From positions 415,568-479,567 of the forward strand of contig JALHQO010000001.1 of assembly GCA_022841905.1 (NCBI GenBank): a stretch of DNA of 64,000 bases. The letters run 5' to 3'. This DNA is from Hyphomonadaceae bacterium. GTDB taxonomy: Bacteria > Pseudomonadota > Alphaproteobacteria > Caulobacterales > Aquidulcibacteraceae. Shown here one piece after another: positions 19,822-28,404 of the stretch; the stretch's first letter is position 1; each line of letters opens with the position of its first letter. The notes below the pieces were generated by a model that was not told the origin of the DNA, did not search any database, and worked only from the letters and a program-made list of their open reading frames with translations. A program made the position numbers and the translations under genes.

Positions 19822-20468
19822 GCGCATTTCTTGTGACGTTCCGGCGCGATCTGGCGCTGATGTGGGGCGGAGGCGGCGTGCTGGCGCCGCTGGGATTTTT
19901 TCTCGGCGCCACCATGCTGGTGCCGCTGGCGATGGGGCCGGAGCGGGCGCTGCTGCAAAGCGCGGGGCCGCCGCTGGTTTGGATCGCTGCGGCGCTTGCG
20001 GTGTTGGCGACATTGGAGCGGCTGTTTCAAGCCGATCTCGAAGACGGCTCATTGGAGCAGACGCTGCTCTCGCGCGCGCCGCTGGAAGCCTTGGTGTTGG
20101 CGAAGGGGCTGGCGCTTTGGTGTGCGGTGGGTTTGCCGCTTGCCCTTGCAGGCGCGCCAGCAGCCATCGCGCTGCAAGCGCCGGTGGAGCGGATTGGGGT
20201 GATCGTCGTCAGCTTAGGGTTGGGGATGGCGGCGTTCATCGGGGTAGGCTTGGTTGGCGCTGCGGTGACGGCTGGCGTGAAGCGGGGCGGCGTTTTGATC
20301 GCGCTTATCGTGCTGCCGTTTTTCGCGCCGCCCATCATTTTCGGCTCGGCGGTCGCGGCGGGTGAACAGGTTGGCGCGGCGCTGGCCATTCTCACAGGAT
20401 GCGCGCTGGCGGCGCTGGCTTTGGGGCCGATCGCGGCGGCGGCGGCTTTGCGACTGCAGGCGGAGTGA
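19818..20468 (+). CDS. ccmB: Haem exporter permease CcmB
   Basis: 216 residues with six hydrophobic segments, starting from a GTG that overlaps the ccmA stop. The opening FLVTFRRDLALMWGGGG and the phrase LFQADLEDGSLEQTLLS are typical of CcmB. It is the membrane partner of CcmA. A 78-base repeat-like gap separates it from ccmC, while every other junction in the operon overlaps. Confidence 0.93.
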   Translation: MSAFLVTFRRDLALMWGGGGVLAPLGFFLGATMLVPLAMGPERALLQSAGPPLVWIAAALAVLATLERLFQADLEDGSLEQTLLSRAPLEALVLAKGLALWCAVGLPLALAGAPAAIALQAPVERIGVIVVSLGLGMAAFIGVGLVGAAVTAGVKRGGVLIALIVLPFFAPPIIFGSAVAAGEQVGAALAILTGCALAALALGPIAAAAALRLQAE

Positions 20469-20546
20469 GTCAGGTGTCAGAATGTCCACTGCTCTTGCCC
20501 ATGTTTTTCTGTCACCTGACACGCTGACACCGGACACCTGCCTGAC
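20469..20546. repeat. Imperfect inverted-repeat spacer inside the ccm operon
   Basis: The spacer consists largely of variants of the word GTCAGGTGTC: GTCAGGTGTCAG at its left end (20469-20480), CTGTCACCTGACAC in the middle and GGACACCTGCCTGAC at its right end (20532-20546). Left and right ends are imperfect inverted copies. It could fold as a hairpin in the mRNA between ccmB and ccmC. Confidence 0.5.
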
Positions 20547-21269
20547 ATGCTGAGCTATCTCGCCAATCCGCAACGTTTCATGGGCTTTTCGGCCTGGGCC
20601 GCGCCGCTGTTTGCGGTGCTAGCGTTTGTGCTGTTCGCAGTGGGATTGCCATGGGCGCTCTTCTACTCGCCGGCGGATTACCAGCAGGGCGAGACGGTGC
20701 GCATCATGTACGTGCACGTGCCGGCGGCGTGGTGGGCGATGGGCGTGTACGCGTTCATGGGCGGCGCCAGTTTCGTCGGCCTCGTCTGGCGCCATGTGCT
20801 GGCCGATATTGCGGCGCGTGCAGCAGCGCCGGTGGGCGCGGTGTTCGCGGGCGTCTGCCTCGTCACCGGCTCGCTCTGGGGCGCGCCGACTTGGGGCACG
20901 TGGTGGGAGTGGGACGGGCGGCTCACTTCGATGCTGGCGTTGTTTATAATTTATCTGGGATATCTCGCGCTTTGGAGCGCGGTCGAGGATGAGGAGAAGG
21001 CCGCACGTCTGGCGGCGATCCTCTGCCTCGTCGGTCTGATCAATCTGCCGATCATCAAATTCTCGGTCGATTGGTGGAGCACATTGCACCAGCCGGCGAG
21101 CATCATGCGCTCGGGCGGTTCGGCAATTGATCCGAGCATGATGGGGCCGTTGCTGACGATGGCTGGCGCGTTTCTGGCGCTGTTCGGAGCGCTGACGCTT
21201 TACAACATGCGCGCGGCGATCTTCCGCCGCCGCGTCGAAGCAGCTGAACTGCGTGGAGCGGGCGCATGA
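20547..21269 (+). CDS. ccmC: Haem lyase/exporter component CcmC
   Basis: 240 residues with six hydrophobic segments. The tryptophan-rich WWD haem-handling motif is present (WGTWWEWDGRLTS), flanked by conserved histidines in MYVHVPAAWWAMG and ...STLHQPASI. CcmC loads haem onto CcmE at the periplasmic face. It overlaps ccmD by ATGA. Confidence 0.95.
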   Translation: MLSYLANPQRFMGFSAWAAPLFAVLAFVLFAVGLPWALFYSPADYQQGETVRIMYVHVPAAWWAMGVYAFMGGASFVGLVWRHVLADIAARAAAPVGAVFAGVCLVTGSLWGAPTWGTWWEWDGRLTSMLALFIIYLGYLALWSAVEDEEKAARLAAILCLVGLINLPIIKFSVDWWSTLHQPASIMRSGGSAIDPSMMGPLLTMAGAFLALFGALTLYNMRAAIFRRRVEAAELRGAGA

Positions 21270-21415
21270 TCGAGGGCGGCTGGGACTATGTGTGGCCGGC
21301 GTACGCGGTGACGATTGGCGCTCTGCTGGTGGTGACGGTCGTGGTGGCGCTGCGCGCGATGCACTGGGCCAAACGCGCGCGGGCGCTTGAGCCGAAGAAA
21401 GATGAGCGCGCATGA
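21266..21415 (+). CDS. ccmD: Haem exporter protein D (CcmD), 49 residues
   Basis: A small gene read from the sequence: ATG at 21266 overlapping the ccmC stop and TGA at 21413-21415 overlapping the ccmG start. The product begins MIEGGWDYVWPAYAVTIGAL, has one hydrophobic segment (about residues 8-28), and ends in a basic tail (HWAKRARALEPKKDERA). Size, position between ccmC and ccmG, and the WDYVWPAY opening are typical of CcmD, which stabilises the CcmABC-CcmE complex. Confidence 0.92.
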   Translation: MIEGGWDYVWPAYAVTIGALLVVTVVVALRAMHWAKRARALEPKKDERA

Positions 21416-21936
21416 ACCGCTGGCTGGCGTTCGTTCCCGTTGTCGCTTTGGTGATCTTAGTCGCGTTGGCGGCATTCATGCTGACGCGCGAGACTGAGCG
21501 CGAGACGTTCTCCGCTGGCCGAATCGGCCGCGCAGCGCCGACGTACGCACTGGCGCCGCTGGATGGCGAGACATTGGTGACGAGCGACGCGTTCGCCGGC
21601 CGCGCCTATGTCGTCAACATGTTCGCGTCCTGGTGCACGCCGTGCCGCGCCGAGCACCCTCAGTTGATGGCGCTGCAAGCGAGCGGCGTGGATATTCTCG
21701 GCGTTGCCTACAAGGATCGCCCGGAAGCGACGACGGCGTTCCTGACTGATCTCGGCGATCCGTTCACGCTCGTGGGTCAAGATCCTGACGGGCGCTTCGG
21801 GATTGAACTCGGCATTGTCGGCGTGCCGGAGACGTTCGTAATTGGGCCGGACGGCACCATCCGCGCCGTGCATCGTGGGCCACTTACCGCCGAGGTGATC
21901 GAGCAAACCATCCGACCAGCTTTGGCCCAGCGCTAG
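21412..21936 (+). CDS. ccmG: Periplasmic thiol:disulfide oxidoreductase CcmG/DsbE
   Basis: 174 residues. An N-terminal membrane anchor (about 5-24) precedes a thioredoxin fold with FASWCTPCRAEHP (Cys75, Cys78) and a cis-Pro loop GVPETFVI. It keeps apocytochrome c cysteines reduced for haem ligation. It is the last gene of the ccm operon and overlaps ccmD. It converges on the MarR gene with a 4-base overlap of the stops. Confidence 0.95.
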   Translation: MNRWLAFVPVVALVILVALAAFMLTRETERETFSAGRIGRAAPTYALAPLDGETLVTSDAFAGRAYVVNMFASWCTPCRAEHPQLMALQASGVDILGVAYKDRPEATTAFLTDLGDPFTLVGQDPDGRFGIELGIVGVPETFVIGPDGTIRAVHRGPLTAEVIEQTIRPALAQR

Positions 21937-22517
21937 CGGCGCGGTTTGCGGTTCCCGCTCTTGGCCTCGGCCTTCGCCGTTTCGGCTTTTGCCTTCTGAC
22001 GCGTTTGCCGCGCTTGCCGCTTGGCTTGGCGCTTGGCTGCACGTTCGGCCTTCTCCGCGGCTTCGGCGGCGAGTTTCGAGAGCTTGGTGAGCGTCTCCAC
22101 CAACGCCTTGCGCTTCGTGCGCGGCAAGAGGTCGAGAATGGCGGCATCGGCCGCGCGTGCGTGCTGCGTTGCAGCGGCGAGGATGGCCGCGCCTGATTGC
22201 GTTAGTCGCACGGAATAGGCGCGCCCATCCGCCGTCGATGGCGTGCGCACAACGAGGCCGCGGTTCTCCAGTCCCTTCATCATGTCGGCTAGGGTGGAGC
22301 GATCGATGCCGGTGGCGCGTACAAGATCGCTTTGGCTGAGGCCGGAGTTTTCGTGGACGGCGGCGAGCACCGCGAACTGGCGCAGTGTCACGGCGCCGTT
22401 GACGAGTTGTGTGAAGCGCTCCGACGCGAGCTGTTCGGCGCGGTGCAGCAAGTGGCTGGCTGACGTCGCGAGCCTGTACGGCTCGGACTCAGGATGGTCC
22501 GTCATCGACCGAGCCAT
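21933..22517 (-). CDS. MarR-family transcriptional regulator with basic C-terminal tail
   Basis: 194 residues. A winged helix-turn-helix spans about 20-140: LTQFAVL-type helix (VTLRQFAVLAAVHE), recognition region QSDLVRATGIDRSTLADMMKGL, wing GLVVRTPSTADGRAYSVRLT. The last 45 residues are almost only Lys, Ala, Arg and Glu, unusual for MarR proteins, and could bind nucleic acid non-specifically. Target genes are not evident; the two nearest genes are convergent ccmG and co-directional yciB upstream. Starts at 22517 or 22505 are both possible. Confidence 0.88.
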   Translation of the reverse strand: MARSMTDHPESEPYRLATSASHLLHRAEQLASERFTQLVNGAVTLRQFAVLAAVHENSGLSQSDLVRATGIDRSTLADMMKGLENRGLVVRTPSTADGRAYSVRLTQSGAAILAAATQHARAADAAILDLLPRTKRKALVETLTKLSKLAAEAAEKAERAAKRQAKRQARQTRQKAKAETAKAEAKSGNRKPRR

Positions 22518-22629
22518 GATTGTCCCGCCCCAAAATCAGGCGGGACATTAACGCCGCAGCGAGCGCGATCAATCATGACAACGAGCGTCATTCGCCACAA
22601 AGGCGAAATTCAGCCGGAAATCAGCCAAA

Positions 22630-23271
22630 TCAGGCGACCGGCGCCTCCGGTGCAGTCGCATCGTCATCCTTAGCGTGCTTGAGCACCAGCGGCGTGTTGA
22701 TGACGGCGAACACAACGACAAGTGGAAAGACGACGAACGGACGCGAGTTGAGCCAGAACTCGAACGTCTGCGTGTTGCGGATGATCTCATTCAACACCGC
22801 CTGAAACGCAAAGAATCCGGCCCAGCGCCACGCGAGAATATTCCAGATGCGATCGGGCAATTCGAACGCGTGCCGGAAGAGCAGCTTCCACACGTTGTGG
22901 CCGAACAGCAGCGAGCCCACGATAGCCACAACATAAAACACGTATGTGACGGTCGGCTTGATCTGGATGAAGTCGGGATTGCGGAAGGCGAGCGTGAGGC
23001 CGCCGAAGGCGGTGACGAGCACGCCGGTCACAATCAGCACTGGCGGGATGCGGTTGTGTTTGAACCAGCAATAAGCGAGCGCGATCAGCGTCGCGACCAT
23101 GAAGATGCCGGTCGCTATATAGACGGCGTTATCCTTCGTCGCCTCGATCCGCTGCAGGATGTTGAAAGCGACGACGTAGACGACCACAGGCCCCAGATCG
23201 ATCAGCATCTGGTTGATGCCGCCCTTCTTGAAGGGCTTGGCGGTATCGAGGGCGGTCAGGTCTTCACTCAT
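22630..23271 (-). CDS. yciB: Inner-membrane-spanning protein YciB (septation protein A/IspZ family)
   Basis: 213 residues from the ATG at 23271 (CAGGA just upstream). Five hydrophobic segments and the family phrases IDLGPVVVYVVAFN, FIQIKPTVTYVFYV and LNEIIRNTQTFEFW identify YciB. It affects septation and envelope synthesis in enterobacteria; the exact activity is unknown. It lies near ftsY and mtaB as in many alphaproteobacteria, and is divergent from the lipoprotein cyclophilin gene with 93 bases between starts. Confidence 0.92.
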   Translation of the reverse strand: MSEDLTALDTAKPFKKGGINQMLIDLGPVVVYVVAFNILQRIEATKDNAVYIATGIFMVATLIALAYCWFKHNRIPPVLIVTGVLVTAFGGLTLAFRNPDFIQIKPTVTYVFYVVAIVGSLLFGHNVWKLLFRHAFELPDRIWNILAWRWAGFFAFQAVLNEIIRNTQTFEFWLNSRPFVVFPLVVVFAVINTPLVLKHAKDDDATAPEAPVA

Positions 23272-23364
23272 GCGTCCTGATACGCCGAACCGGGCCAAAG
23301 AGACCAGCCGCTTGCGCTGAACGCCGTTCTGCCCCCAGATCGCGGGCAATATCGGGAGGACGCG

Positions 23365-24267
23365 ATGCGGATTGGGGCTCTGTTGGCGGCTTTGGCGTTG
23401 GCGGCGTGTGCGAGCACCGCCGCACCTGAGGCGGACGCGCAGGCGCAGGCCGCACCCTCGCTGGCCGAAATCTTGGAACAATCGTCGGCCGCCGATTGGC
23501 GCGCCATCGATCCCGACAACACCGTCTATATGGATCTGCCCGCCGGGCGGGTGATCATCGAGCTCTCAGCAACGTTCACGCCCGAGCACACGCGCAATAT
23601 CCGCGAACTGGTGCGCGCCGGCTGGTTCAACGGCGCCAACATCGTGCGCAGCCAGGAAAACTATGTCGTGCAATGGGGCCGCGACGAGGACGATCCGGGC
23701 CCGATGGGTGCGGCAACCGCGACGTTGACGCCAGAATTCTCGCGCCCGCGTCGCGGATTGAACGTCACGCGCTTGCCTGATCCCGATTCCTACGCACGCG
23801 AAGTCGGCTTCGTGGATGGCTTCCCGATGGCGAGCGATGGACGCGACGCGTGGATGGCGCATTGTCCGGCCATGGTTGGCGCTGGTCGTGGCGACACGGC
23901 GGAAAGCGGCAGCGGTGGCGAACTCTATGTCGTCATCGGTCACGCGCCGCGTCACTTGGATCGCAACATCGCAACGGTTGGCCGCGTGTTGCAGGGCATG
24001 GAGTTACTGTCGGTGATGCCGCGCGGAACTGGGCCGCTCGGTTTCTACGAGGACGAAGCGCAGCGCACGCCGATCCCGCGCGTGCGCATGGCGTCGGACG
24101 TGCCGGCGAGCGAGCGCGTCAATCTGGAAGCGCTGCGCACCGAAAGCGCGACGTTCCGAGCCGTGATCGAGTCACGCCGCTTTCGGCGCGAGAGCTGGTT
24201 CCTGGAGCCGGTGGGCCGGATCAATCTCTGCAACGTGCCGCTGCCGGTGCGCGTGCGGGCTAACTGA
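23365..24267 (+). CDS. Cyclophilin-type peptidyl-prolyl isomerase, lipoprotein
   Basis: 300 residues. The lipobox LAAC gives lipidation at Cys15, after GGGAGG upstream of the ATG. The cyclophilin core starts at about residue 48 (WRAIDPDNTVYMDLPAGRVI). The catalytic Arg appears kept in NIVRSQENYVVQWG, but the surroundings are diverged from the canonical FHRVIPGFMIQGG, so activity could be reduced. It shares its layout (a W-R-x-x-D-P-x-N-T opening, about 300 residues) with the secreted paralogue at 54001. A periplasmic folding role is inferred. Confidence 0.83.
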   Translation: MRIGALLAALALAACASTAAPEADAQAQAAPSLAEILEQSSAADWRAIDPDNTVYMDLPAGRVIIELSATFTPEHTRNIRELVRAGWFNGANIVRSQENYVVQWGRDEDDPGPMGAATATLTPEFSRPRRGLNVTRLPDPDSYAREVGFVDGFPMASDGRDAWMAHCPAMVGAGRGDTAESGSGGELYVVIGHAPRHLDRNIATVGRVLQGMELLSVMPRGTGPLGFYEDEAQRTPIPRVRMASDVPASERVNLEALRTESATFRAVIESRRFRRESWFLEPVGRINLCNVPLPVRVRAN

Positions 24268-25225
24268 GCCCCACCAGCGCGCGCGCGAAGCGGAGCGCGT
24301 CGAAAGGCTGCAAGTCTTCGGCTTTTTCGCCGACGCCGACGAAATGGATCGGGATGGCGTGGCGCTGAGCCAACGCTACAAGCACGCCGCCTTTGGCGGT
24401 GCCGTCGAGCTTGGTCATAACGAGGCCGGTGATGTCTGTCACCGCGCGGAAGCTTTCGACTTGGCTGAGCGCGTTTTGCCCGACGGTGGCGTCGAGCACG
24501 AGCAGGGTTTCGTGCGGCGCGTCTTCGTCGATCTTGCGGATCGAGCGGACGATCTTGGAGAGCTCCGCCATCAGCTCGGTCTTGTTCTGCAGGCGCCCGG
24601 CGGTGTCGATCAGCGCGACGTCGGCATTTTCTTCTTTGGCGCGCTTTACGGTTTCGAACGCGATGCCGGCGGCGTCGGCGCCTTGATGTGAACTGACGAA
24701 CGACGCGCCGGTGCGTTGCGCCCAAACCTGCAATTGCTCGATCGCGGCGGCGCGGAAGGTGTCGGCGGCGCCGATGACGACTTTAGCGTTGGCGTCGGCG
24801 AGCAGCTTGGAGAGCTTGCCGATCGTCGTCGTCTTGCCGGAGCCGTTGACGCCGATGACGAGCACGATGCGCGGCTTCGCGCCGGTTGAAAGATCGAGCG
24901 CGGCTTCGCGCGGTTTCAGGATGCGCGCAACTTCAGCCGCGAGGGCTTCGCGTGCTTCAGTGTCGCCGTGTTCTTTGCTGAAGCGCTGATCGGCGAGGGC
25001 GGAGGCGATGCGGGCGGCGGCACTTGCGCCCATGTCGGAGGCGACGAGTGCGTCTTCCAGTTCAGCGATGCCGGCGGCGTCGAGCTTCTCTTTGGCGAAA
25101 ACCGCGCCGATGCTCTCGGCCAGCTTCGAAGACGATTTGCGTAGGCCGTCGAACAGACCTTTCTCGGTCTGCTTCGCCTGCGCCTGCTCAGCCGGGCTCT
25201 TCTTGTTGAACAGACCCCAGATCAT
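24260..25225 (-). CDS. ftsY: Signal recognition particle receptor FtsY
   Basis: 321 residues, with only a short basic N-terminal region in place of the long acidic A domain of enterobacteria. The N domain is followed by a GTPase with G1 [10 protein letters not shown] (125-134), [19 protein letters not shown] and [12 protein letters not shown]. It docks ribosome-SRP complexes at the membrane; its partner Ffh is at 30779-32251 in the same window. Its start overlaps the mtaB stop (ATGA-type), so mtaB-ftsY is an operon. Confidence 0.96.
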   Translation of the reverse strand: MIWGLFNKKSPAEQAQAKQTEKGLFDGLRKSSSKLAESIGAVFAKEKLDAAGIAELEDALVASDMGASAAARIASALADQRFSKEHGDTEAREALAAEVARILKPREAALDLSTGAKPRIVLVIGVNGSGKTTTIGKLSKLLADANAKVVIGAADTFRAAAIEQLQVWAQRTGASFVSSHQGADAAGIAFETVKRAKEENADVALIDTAGRLQNKTELMAELSKIVRSIRKIDEDAPHETLLVLDATVGQNALSQVESFRAVTDITGLVMTKLDGTAKGGVLVALAQRHAIPIHFVGVGEKAEDLQPFDALRFARALVGLS

Positions 25226-26523
25226 GCCGGCTCACCGATCAGGTGCGCGCCGTCATGATGTGTGAAACGCAGACGCTGGTATGGACCGCCGGCGTCCTCG
25301 CCGGCCGGCGCCGGTGCATGCCGGCGAGACGCCGGCGCTCCGTAGTGCACGGTGCTGAAGTCGGAGAGCCTCGCGAAGCCTTCGCGTTCGACCAGTACGT
25401 CTGCTTCCTTGCCCACCCACGCATCCAAATGCTTCCGCAGCGCACGCTCACCAGCCTCGCGTAGGCGTGCGGCGCGTTGCTTGATCACGACGCGATCCAC
25501 TTGCGGCATGCGCGCGGCGGGCGTGCCCGGACGCGGGGAGTAGGGGAAGGCGTGGACGTAGGCGAGTTGGCATTCGTCGATGAGCGAGAGCGCGTTGGCG
25601 AAATGCGACTCTTCTTCGGTCGGGAAGCCGGCGATGAGATCGGCGCCGAGCGCGATGTCGGGTCGCGCGGTTTTGAGGCGCGCGCACAGTTCGATGGCTT
25701 GCGCGCGCGAGTGACGGCGCTTCATGCGCTTCAGGATCAGGTCATCGCCGTGTTGCAACGAAAGATGCAGATGTGGCGCGATGCGCTCGTTTTGGGTGAC
25801 GAGGTCGAAGAGTTGATCATCCAGTTCCGCGGCGTCGATGGAGGAAAGACGCAGCATCGGCAAATCAGGCGCGAGCTTCAGGATGCGGGCGACGAGCGCG
25901 CCGAGTTGCGGCTGGCCGGGAAGATCATGCCCCCACGAGGTCAGATCGACGCCGGTCAGCACGACTTCCGGCACGCCATTGGCGGCAAGGCGGCGCACTT
26001 GCTCCACCACTTCGCCAGCGGGCGAGGAGCGCGAGTTGCCGCGTCCGTAGGGGATCACACAGAACGTGCAGCGATGATCGCAGCCGTTCTGCACTTGCAC
26101 GTAAGCGCGGGTGCGCTCGTGGAAGCCGTCGATCAGATGCGACGCAGTTTCGCGCACTGTCATGATGTTGGCCACGGCGACGCGCTCATGTTGTTGCGCG
26201 AAACTTGTCGCTCGCATCTTCTCGGCGTTGCCAATGACGCGGCTGACTTCGGGCATGTCAGCAAAGCTTTGCGGATCGATCTGTGCGGCGCAGCCGGTGA
26301 CGATGATTTCTGCGTCCGGCCGTTCGCGGCGCGCGCGGCGGATGGCTTGACGCGCTTGGCGCACAGCTTCGCCGGTGACGGCGCAGGTGTTGAAGATCAC
26401 GGCATTGCCCAGCCCCGCTTCGCCCGCGAGCGCGCGCATGGCTTCGCTCTCATAGGCGTTGAGGCGGCAGCCGAGCGTAACGATCTCGACGTCCGCTTGC
26501 GGGGGCGTTGTAGGCGCGTTCAT
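25222..26523 (-). CDS. mtaB: tRNA t6A37 methylthiotransferase MtaB
   Basis: 433 residues. The N-terminal cluster-binding domain has Cys19 (LGCRLNAYES), Cys47 (NTCAVT) and Cys78 (TGCAAQ). The radical-SAM motif is CDHRCTFC (Cys148, 152, 155), and a TRAM-like C-terminus follows. It converts t6A to ms2t6A at position 37 of ANN-decoding tRNAs. Residues 395-414 (GAPASRRHAPAPAGEDAGGP) are encoded by a palindromic repeat inserted in frame and interrupt the TRAM region between VHY and YQRLRF. Confidence 0.95.
   Translation of the reverse strand: MNAPTTPPQADVEIVTLGCRLNAYESEAMRALAGEAGLGNAVIFNTCAVTGEAVRQARQAIRRARRERPDAEIIVTGCAAQIDPQSFADMPEVSRVIGNAEKMRATSFAQQHERVAVANIMTVRETASHLIDGFHERTRAYVQVQNGCDHRCTFCVIPYGRGNSRSSPAGEVVEQVRRLAANGVPEVVLTGVDLTSWGHDLPGQPQLGALVARILKLAPDLPMLRLSSIDAAELDDQLFDLVTQNERIAPHLHLSLQHGDDLILKRMKRRHSRAQAIELCARLKTARPDIALGADLIAGFPTEEESHFANALSLIDECQLAYVHAFPYSPRPGTPAARMPQVDRVVIKQRAARLREAGERALRKHLDAWVGKEADVLVEREGFARLSDFSTVHYGAPASRRHAPAPAGEDAGGPYQRLRFTHHDGAHLIGEPA
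25283..25341. repeat. Palindromic repeat element inserted in frame in mtaB
   Basis: Two near-identical arms of 22-23 bases face each other: GGACCGCCGGCGTCCTCGCC followed by GGC at 25283-25305, and the reverse complement of GGAGCGCCGGCGTCTCGCC followed by GGC at 25320-25341, with a 14-base centre. The arms differ at one substitution and one indel. This arrangement matches REP/RPE-like mobile palindromes rather than normal coding sequence. Confidence 0.75.
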
Positions 26524-26559
26524 GGGACCAAGGGGAGGTGCGCGCGACGGGCCGTCACG

Positions 26560-27372
26560 TCAAGCGCTGGGCCTGCGCGGGGCGCGTAAAACCCATAGAT
26601 CCTGGTTGAAAATGGCCGATGTGGGATGGAACGCGACATCAGCAAAATGCGGCTCGAACAGCCGCCGCCCAGCCGCTTCATTGAAATAGGAGACGTAGGT
26701 GCGGCTGCCCTCCGGCGCACCGCCTAGGGCGATGTAGGCGCCGGCGTCGAAGGCGGCGCGTTTGTCAGCAGGCAGACGCGCGGCGGCGATGGCGCCGTGA
26801 CTGGTGACGATTGCTGCGCCGTCATCGCTCAAAAGCCGCGCCAGTTCGCCGCTCCAGGCGCGGGCGTGGGCTTCCGAGAAGTGAGTGAAGATCGAAACGC
26901 CGGTGATCGCGTCGAATGAGGCTGCGGGGTAGGGCGCTGGCGGCGCGTTCTCACTGCGGCGCATATCGACGAACGGCAGGGCGCGACTGACGTGTGCGAC
27001 CGCGCGCGGGTTCGGATCGCAGCCGGAGAAGCGCGCGTCAGGCGCATCAATCAGCGCCGGCAGATGCGCGAGCAGACGGCCAGCGCCCGCGCCCCAATCG
27101 AGGATACGAGGGCTTTGCGGTAGGTCTGCTGCATTGAGGTGATCGGCGACCAAGCGGGCGATGATTGCGCCGCCACTGTCGAACACTTCGAGGTCGGCTT
27201 CGCCGATTGTCTCAAACACCAGAGCCGGATCGGGAAATGTGCGATCGGGATGGGCTGCGCGATAGGCTTCGTTGCGACGTGCGTTGCCCGCCACGGCGCG
27301 CATGGCGACCGTGCGGTCTGCGAACTGGATGAGATGAGTCGCGCGCAGGAAGCGCAGTAGCGCGCGGCGCAA
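26560..27372 (-). CDS. Class I SAM-dependent methyltransferase
   Basis: 270 residues. The Rossmann motif I is ILDWGAGAGRLLAHL (about 90-104), motif II ends in SGCDPNPRAV, and a post-I FDAITGVSIFTHFSEAHAR segment resembles methyltransferases of the Methyltransf_11/25 type. The C-terminal YVSYFNEAAGRRLFEPHF stretch is seen in glycan- or lipid-linked methyltransferases, but I cannot name a substrate. It starts 5 bases after the rplS stop, so it may be read with the ribosomal operon. Confidence 0.8.
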   Translation of the reverse strand: MRRALLRFLRATHLIQFADRTVAMRAVAGNARRNEAYRAAHPDRTFPDPALVFETIGEADLEVFDSGGAIIARLVADHLNAADLPQSPRILDWGAGAGRLLAHLPALIDAPDARFSGCDPNPRAVAHVSRALPFVDMRRSENAPPAPYPAASFDAITGVSIFTHFSEAHARAWSGELARLLSDDGAAIVTSHGAIAAARLPADKRAAFDAGAYIALGGAPEGSRTYVSYFNEAAGRRLFEPHFADVAFHPTSAIFNQDLWVLRAPRRPSA

Positions 27373-27377
27373 CGATC

Positions 27378-27788
27378 TTAGCTTTCGGCGCTGTCCACCG
27401 CTTCGCCGACGAAATCTTCTTCGCGGGCGCCGCCGCTGCGTTCGGAGATGCGCGCCGACTTACCGCGACGATCGCGCAGGTAGTAGAGCTTAGCCCGGCG
27501 CACGGCGCCGCGACGGACGACGTCGATGGATTCTACGGTCGGCGAATAGAGCGGGAAAACGCGCTCGACGCCTTCGCCGAAGCTGATCTTGCGAACGGTG
27601 AAGTTGGCGTTGAGGCCAGCGCCGGAGCGGGCGATGCAGATGCCTTCATAGGCCTGGACGCGCTCGCGCTCGCCTTCCTTGATCTTGACGTTCACGCGCA
27701 GCGTATCGCCCGGATCGAAAGACGGGACGGTCTTGCCCTTGGTGATGCGGGCGACTTCTTCTTGTTCGAGCGTCTGGATCAGGTTCAT
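27378..27788 (-). CDS. rplS: 50S ribosomal protein L19
   Basis: 136 residues from the ATG at 27788; the frame is open further upstream, but L19 begins at [11 protein letters not shown]. Conserved stretches are [51 protein letters not shown] and [14 protein letters not shown]. The last 25 residues are an acidic extension beyond the usual end. It is the last ribosomal gene of the ffh-rpsP-rimM-trmD-rplS order, but is separated from trmD by a secreted-protein gene. Confidence 0.97.
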   Translation of the reverse strand: MNLIQTLEQEEVARITKGKTVPSFDPGDTLRVNVKIKEGERERVQAYEGICIARSGAGLNANFTVRKISFGEGVERVFPLYSPTVESIDVVRRGAVRRAKLYYLRDRRGKSARISERSGGAREEDFVGEAVDSAES

Positions 27789-27888
27789 CGGCACTACCGG
27801 AGCGCACAGGCTAAAGGCCGGCGCTTCCATCTGGAAACTACGGGAAAGCGGGGCGTATAAGGGAAGCGGGCTGGCCTGTCGAGGGGTG

Positions 27889-28404
27889 TTAGGAAGCCAC
27901 CGTCGGGGCGCAGGCGACAAAGTTCAGGATGCGGTTTTCGGGGTCCCGGAAGCGCAAAATGCCGCGCTCTCCGGCCCGGCCGATCTGAAGCGCGAATTCG
28001 TGGCCCTCGGCATCGCGGACGCCGATAAAGCCCTCGGCCTCGTCGATTACGCCGATATCGCCCAAGCCCGCGGTGAACCACGGCATGCTCATGTCCGGGA
28101 AGAAGTAGGATACCCCGGGCTCGTCGGTCGGGATGATGAGCAAGCCGCGTAGCGTGCGGACGCGGGCCAGCGAGTCCGGCGTCAGCACCGGGGGCAGGGC
28201 CGCTTCCACGGCTTCGACTTCTTCCGCCGCTCCGCCGCAGGCGGAGGCAATCTCGGCATTGGTGAGAGACGCGATCGGCCGCCACAGGGCCGAGAGCGCT
28301 GTTGTGGCGCGCGCTGTTTCGGGGCTTGAGGCGGCAGGCGGCGTTTGCGCCAGAGCCGGCGCGGCAACAAGGCAGAGCAGAGCGATGAGGGCGGCGCGGA
28401 TCAT
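27889..28404 (-). CDS. Secreted protein of unknown function between trmD and rplS
   Basis: 171 residues with a signal peptide cleaved after APALAQ (about residue 20). The mature protein has a segment [20 protein letters not shown] and a beta-rich C-terminal half ([20 protein letters not shown]). I do not recognise the family. Its ATG overlaps the trmD stop by four bases, so it is translated with trmD, and rplS begins 100 bases after its end. An exported protein embedded in this ribosomal/tRNA operon is unexpected. Confidence 0.75.
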   Translation of the reverse strand: MIRAALIALLCLVAAPALAQTPPAASSPETARATTALSALWRPIASLTNAEIASACGGAAEEVEAVEAALPPVLTPDSLARVRTLRGLLIIPTDEPGVSYFFPDMSMPWFTAGLGDIGVIDEAEGFIGVRDAEGHEFALQIGRAGERGILRFRDPENRILNFVACAPTVAS

